Positions 60,987 through 64,000 of a DNA stretch of 64,000 bases are shown one piece after another; position 1 is the stretch's first letter, and every line of letters starts with the position of its first letter. The stretch covers positions 372,001 to 436,000 of the forward strand of contig QXJR01000022.1 in NCBI GenBank assembly GCA_020975725.1, written 5' to 3'. The stretch is from Picocystis sp. L7 (Eukaryota > Chlorophyta > Picocystophyceae > Picocystales > Picocystaceae). The translations under genes were made by a program, and so were the position numbers. Below the pieces are notes generated by a model. The model ran no database searches. It saw only the letters and a list, made by a program, of their open reading frames with translations, and was not told the DNA's origin.

Positions 60987-63590
60987 TTAGTTTCCAGCAG
61001 AAAGTGAGGCAAGTTCTGCCTTCTTGCTATCTGCCCCTGGTGCTGTTGCAGGCTGTGAATCCCTCTTTCCAGGGCTTTGCGGAAGAGCCTTGGGGGTCCC
61101 CTCCTTCTGTAAATGAGCCTGGACCCCCGGTTCTTGCTCGTTGGCTTCAGCATCGTCGTCCGCCAGTTCCATCACCGGAACTCGCCAAAAATTGACATCT
61201 CCAAACTCCTCATGCAGGCTCTTTTCTCCTAACATGCATGGAAACATGTGGTCAACGAACGTGTTTATGCTACTGAAACTCGACCATGCTGCCCCCTTGA
61301 CAGTGGATGCAGCAGATACCATTTCACTCTTAGAATTTATTGTGAAAATTCTTACTCGCGGAATACCAACTGATTCATACGAAAGCTGGTCTGTTGGCCT
61401 GTTTCCAAACCCAGCGTAAAAAGGGCTCCAATCATCTGGAAAAAGAGATTTGACATTCTGCAAGCAATTGATTTTGAACTCATGAGGCCTCTTTAATACG
61501 ACTTCCCGATAGAGACTAGGAAAAATTCCATCAGGAGAGATCAGAACAGGTCCATACGGCAAGTATTCTCCATCTTGTATCACATTCATGAGATAGTCCC
61601 TTGTCCTAGAGGCTTGTCCAATTGAGCGGGAGGACAAGTAGACTACCACGTATCCGTTTTCCTTGATGTTTGTGAAAAGGTTGGCAACCCCACTGTGGCT
61701 CCAGTCCTTCCCCACTATAGGCATGAGATGCCCAAGCATGTCACTTTTGGTAATGGTACCATCTACGTCTGTGACCACAAGCTTGCTGTCCCAGTTGATT
61801 AGATACAAATAACATTGCACTTGCTGAATACCCCACATACTTGTTTTGAAAGTAAATGTTATGAGATTTCGCCCGTCCTGTAGACCCATACTCGCCAGTT
61901 GCTCACTGGTGGGAGTCAGGCTTCGTCGATATCGATGGGAGTTCCCTTGAAAAAGGTTCCTTGGTTTGAGCACCACCTGCTGGGCTTCCACCTTTTCCCT
62001 CTCTCTCTCGATGCTTTCAGCAATATCTTCTACTGGTTGCTTTTTCTGCTTTCCTCTCCCAGAGGAGTTGCGATTAAATGGCCAAAAGATCTTAGACCAC
62101 CCTTCCGACTTTTGTTGCTCTTTGGACAGCACCATACCTTGTTCAACAGATGCTGCTGGTAAGGCCAAGCTACCATTGCCCGGGAGAGTCACTGGAAGAT
62201 TGTATGCGAGGCCACCAACTAGTGCGGGCAGGAACATCTGGAATGGAACAACTTGCCCTTGGATCCTGCAGACAAGATTAGGTGACTGAAGGATCGATGC
62301 CATGTCCTCTTTGAATGCAGCTTCCGGTACAATATGCGCAGAAAAGATGCTACTGATGGTAGCTTCATCGAGTGTTGCTTCGAGAAGGTGGCCACACAGG
62401 GAAAGCTCAAGCCCAGTGGCTGCAAGCTCCTTCCAATCAAGTTGGAAAGCTTCATCCTTGGATGGTGTCCTTGGTTCCACTCCTTTTCTCATTTTCTCCC
62501 CGTCGAATAAGGTTGTGCTGCCATATACGCTCTCAGTACTACGGCTTTGTGTACAGTCGCTTTCTTCTGAACTTCCCCCTATACCTTCGCGGCGAGAGGA
62601 GGCAAACAGTTCTCCATCCTCCCCCATGGATGCTACCGACTCTTCAGGGATGCTTTCGTGTTCTTGAAACATCCGCTGGTTTGTCTTGGACCTCCATACC
62701 TCTTCTGCTGAACCCTTTCGTGCATCCGTGCCGATGTCCTGTATCCTGATACCAGGCACTTCTACCCTCACCTGTTCACTTGGAACTACCCACAAGTTGA
62801 TCTTGCAGAAACCTTCCAGCACTATCAGATCTAATTGCACTTGCTCAAAATTTCGATGACCTTTGACCCCTGCGTTTACATTTGTACCTGTTGATTCCAG
62901 TTCAGGGGGGTGATCTGCAGAGGAAGTCTCATGCAGGCCGTCCGTCCGCCTTTCCTCAGCTTGTTGCAAGGCTCTTTGAGCTGCTATAGCTCGGGGTGAC
63001 ACGGCTGCATTGAAAATTCCATTGGCATGGCTTTGCTTGGTGGCTTCTAATACAGCATTCGCTTCTGCTTGGCTGATAGGTCCAGCGTGTGCGGTGGTGG
63101 CATAAGGTGGTTCTTCACCGGAGGAATATCCGCTGGTCGGCGACAGTATGCCGTCCATTTCTTCCATGGCTTCGTATGCGTCCAATTCCATGGCGATTTC
63201 TTCGTCTTGAATCCTCATCCATTCGTCCAACATCCTGGCCTCCTCTTCCTCTTGTTCACTGCCTGCTGGTGTTGGATCCCTGTCTGGTGGGGTCCCATGG
63301 GCGTCCCTTGCAGCCACGAAGTACGCTTCTCCGCTCCTTCCCAGCTGCATGGTGACGTCCACTTTCTTCCCTCCCACTTGCAACCTCACTCTTTTCTCTC
63401 TGCTGCGAAGCAATCCTTGGTACTTGCCAAACCTCACGTAAAAGGGCGAGCACCGCATGCTCCCGTCCGGCTGTCGCACCGCCAGCACGTCCACTGCTCC
63501 TCCCAGGGCAGGCATGGCGAACGACGATGCGGACAGCACCGCATTGCCGACGTCTTTCACCTTGCTTCCCACGTATCGCGCACGTCGCAT
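60987..63590 (-). CDS. Lipin / phosphatidate phosphatase (P AH-type)
   Basis: The product is 867 residues, one exon. The N-LIP domain has YVGSKVKDVGNAVLSASSF, ALGGAVDVLAVRQPDGSMRC then SPFYVRFGKYQGLLR. The catalytic LNS2 domain has the DxDxT motif KLVVTDVDGTITKSDMLGHL (DVDGT at 608-612), YLSSRSIGQASRTRDYL, PDGIFPSLYREVVLKRPHEF and PFYAGFGNRPTDQLSYESVG. A long acidic/Ser-rich linker separates them. Lipins dephosphorylate phosphatidic acid to diacylglycerol for membrane and storage lipids and shuttle between cytosol and membranes. CCCTTTCGAAAAGG and GAGAAGAAACTC elements lie upstream. Confidence 0.93.
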   Translation of the reverse strand: MRRARYVGSKVKDVGNAVLSASSFAMPALGGAVDVLAVRQPDGSMRCSPFYVRFGKYQGLLRSREKRVRLQVGGKKVDVTMQLGRSGEAYFVAARDAHGTPPDRDPTPAGSEQEEEEARMLDEWMRIQDEEIAMELDAYEAMEEMDGILSPTSGYSSGEEPPYATTAHAGPISQAEANAVLEATKQSHANGIFNAAVSPRAIAAQRALQQAEERRTDGLHETSSADHPPELESTGTNVNAGVKGHRNFEQVQLDLIVLEGFCKINLWVVPSEQVRVEVPGIRIQDIGTDARKGSAEEVWRSKTNQRMFQEHESIPEESVASMGEDGELFASSRREGIGGSSEESDCTQSRSTESVYGSTTLFDGEKMRKGVEPRTPSKDEAFQLDWKELAATGLELSLCGHLLEATLDEATISSIFSAHIVPEAAFKEDMASILQSPNLVCRIQGQVVPFQMFLPALVGGLAYNLPVTLPGNGSLALPAASVEQGMVLSKEQQKSEGWSKIFWPFNRNSSGRGKQKKQPVEDIAESIEREREKVEAQQVVLKPRNLFQGNSHRYRRSLTPTSEQLASMGLQDGRNLITFTFKTSMWGIQQVQCYLYLINWDSKLVVTDVDGTITKSDMLGHLMPIVGKDWSHSGVANLFTNIKENGYVVVYLSSRSIGQASRTRDYLMNVIQDGEYLPYGPVLISPDGIFPSLYREVVLKRPHEFKINCLQNVKSLFPDDWSPFYAGFGNRPTDQLSYESVGIPRVRIFTINSKSEMVSAASTVKGAAWSSFSSINTFVDHMFPCMLGEKSLHEEFGDVNFWRVPVMELADDDAEANEQEPGVQAHLQKEGTPKALPQSPGKRDSQPATAPGADSKKAELASLSAGN

Positions 63591-64000
63591 CGCGCTCGGT
63601 GCGTGTCGGATTCGCGACCAGGAATCGCTTCGGCACGGTTTCGAACCCGAAGGCCTTCCCTTTCGAAAAGGAAGGAAGTTTCCGATCGATCGGACGAGGA
63701 ACCGCCTTTCGAAACCCGAAGGAGGAGGGGTGCGGTGCCAGGGGACCTTGGCGCATCAGAGAAGAAACTCCCTGGGAAGGGGAGGGATGAGGAGGTGGCA
63801 GGATCCAAACCAGCTGGCTTCCACGAGATCCGAAGCCCACGGCGAGACGTACCGTCCGTGGGAGGGTGATCCGGAGGTAAGGGATGCACCAGGAGGGTGT
63901 TCGATCCGGTGCCCTCTCCTGTGCGAGATCATGAAAAGGTGCAGGACATCCTGGTGCAATTGCCCTTCCAAGCGAAGGTGCTGCATGCTTCCAAGGGAAA
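63591..64000. promoter_or_regulatory. Upstream region of lipin (to window end)
   Basis: CCCTTTCGAAAAGG is at 63658-63671 (68-81 bp upstream of ATG 63590) and GAGAAGAAACTCC at 63759-63771 (169-181 bp upstream). This is the only spacer seen with both motif families near one start. No gene is recognised to the window end. Confidence 0.5.
63759..63771 (+). promoter_or_regulatory. GAGAAGAAACTCC element (lipin gene)
   Basis: An exact copy, followed by CTGGGA; the copy at 13520 is preceded by CCCTGGGA. Confidence 0.5.

Noticed and set aside
1-64000. CRISPR arrays, operons or bacterial riboswitches
   Set aside because: No regularly spaced repeats, Shine-Dalgarno-linked gene strings or known riboswitch cores; the gene content and introns are eukaryotic.

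Overview
This is nuclear DNA from a eukaryote. Many genes are interrupted by short GT-AG introns near the 5' end, there is a eukaryotic-type 5S rRNA gene, and the gene content is eukaryotic: cohesin SMC1, SYF1/XAB2, CCDC12, SPC25, RPN6, TRAPPC6, NAA20, DPH2, lipin, membralin and a SAPS protein. Two sets of genes narrow the host. A plastid is suggested by an LpxB, a PAP/fibrillin protein, a lumen-type thioredoxin/NHL protein with a twin-arginine N-terminus, a LOG enzyme and a DUF7880-like protein. A motile cilium is implied by a CCDC39 homologue. The SAM-domain SNM1 and the Csm1/TITAN9-like protein lean to the green lineage. My best guess is a flagellated, prasinophyte-like alga; the species cannot be fixed from the sequence.

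Layout: 0-9.2 kb holds a WD40 gene end, an 84-residue two-exon gene, a basic nuclear-type protein, membralin, SAPS, a zinc-ribbon protein, GLTP and an isochorismatase-fold enzyme. 10.7-17.5 kb holds a bacterial-type membrane protein, a nucleotide-sugar transporter relative, YebC/TACO1, a small secreted-type protein and a NIPA-like carrier. 18.8-23.7 kb holds CCDC12, CCDC39 and SNM1. 25.4-33.5 kb is rich in chromosome-segregation genes (SPC25, a Csm1-like protein, an orphan coiled coil, SMC1) with a fibrillin gene between them. 34.8-45.3 kb holds TRAPPC6, a scramblase, the thioredoxin/NHL protein, LOG, LpxB and a membrane-tethered coiled-coil protein. 45.5-56.1 kb holds DPH2, RPN6, a DUF7880-like protein, 5S rRNA, NAA20, a UBA kinase and SYF1. 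A 4.9 kb stretch without a recognised gene (56.1-61.0 kb) precedes lipin, which closes the window.

Genes are packed tightly. Convergent 3' ends are often 20-150 bp apart, while 5' (often divergent) spacers are 0.5-1.3 kb. Those 5' spacers carry small recurring motif families: GAGAAGAAACTC, CCTTT-n-AAAGG, GGTTAAC followed by a CG step, and CACAGGGGCGGTAGA. They look like core-promoter or leader elements and are the most interesting structure I found. By eye, coding sequence is most GC-rich near start codons and more AT-rich toward 3' ends.
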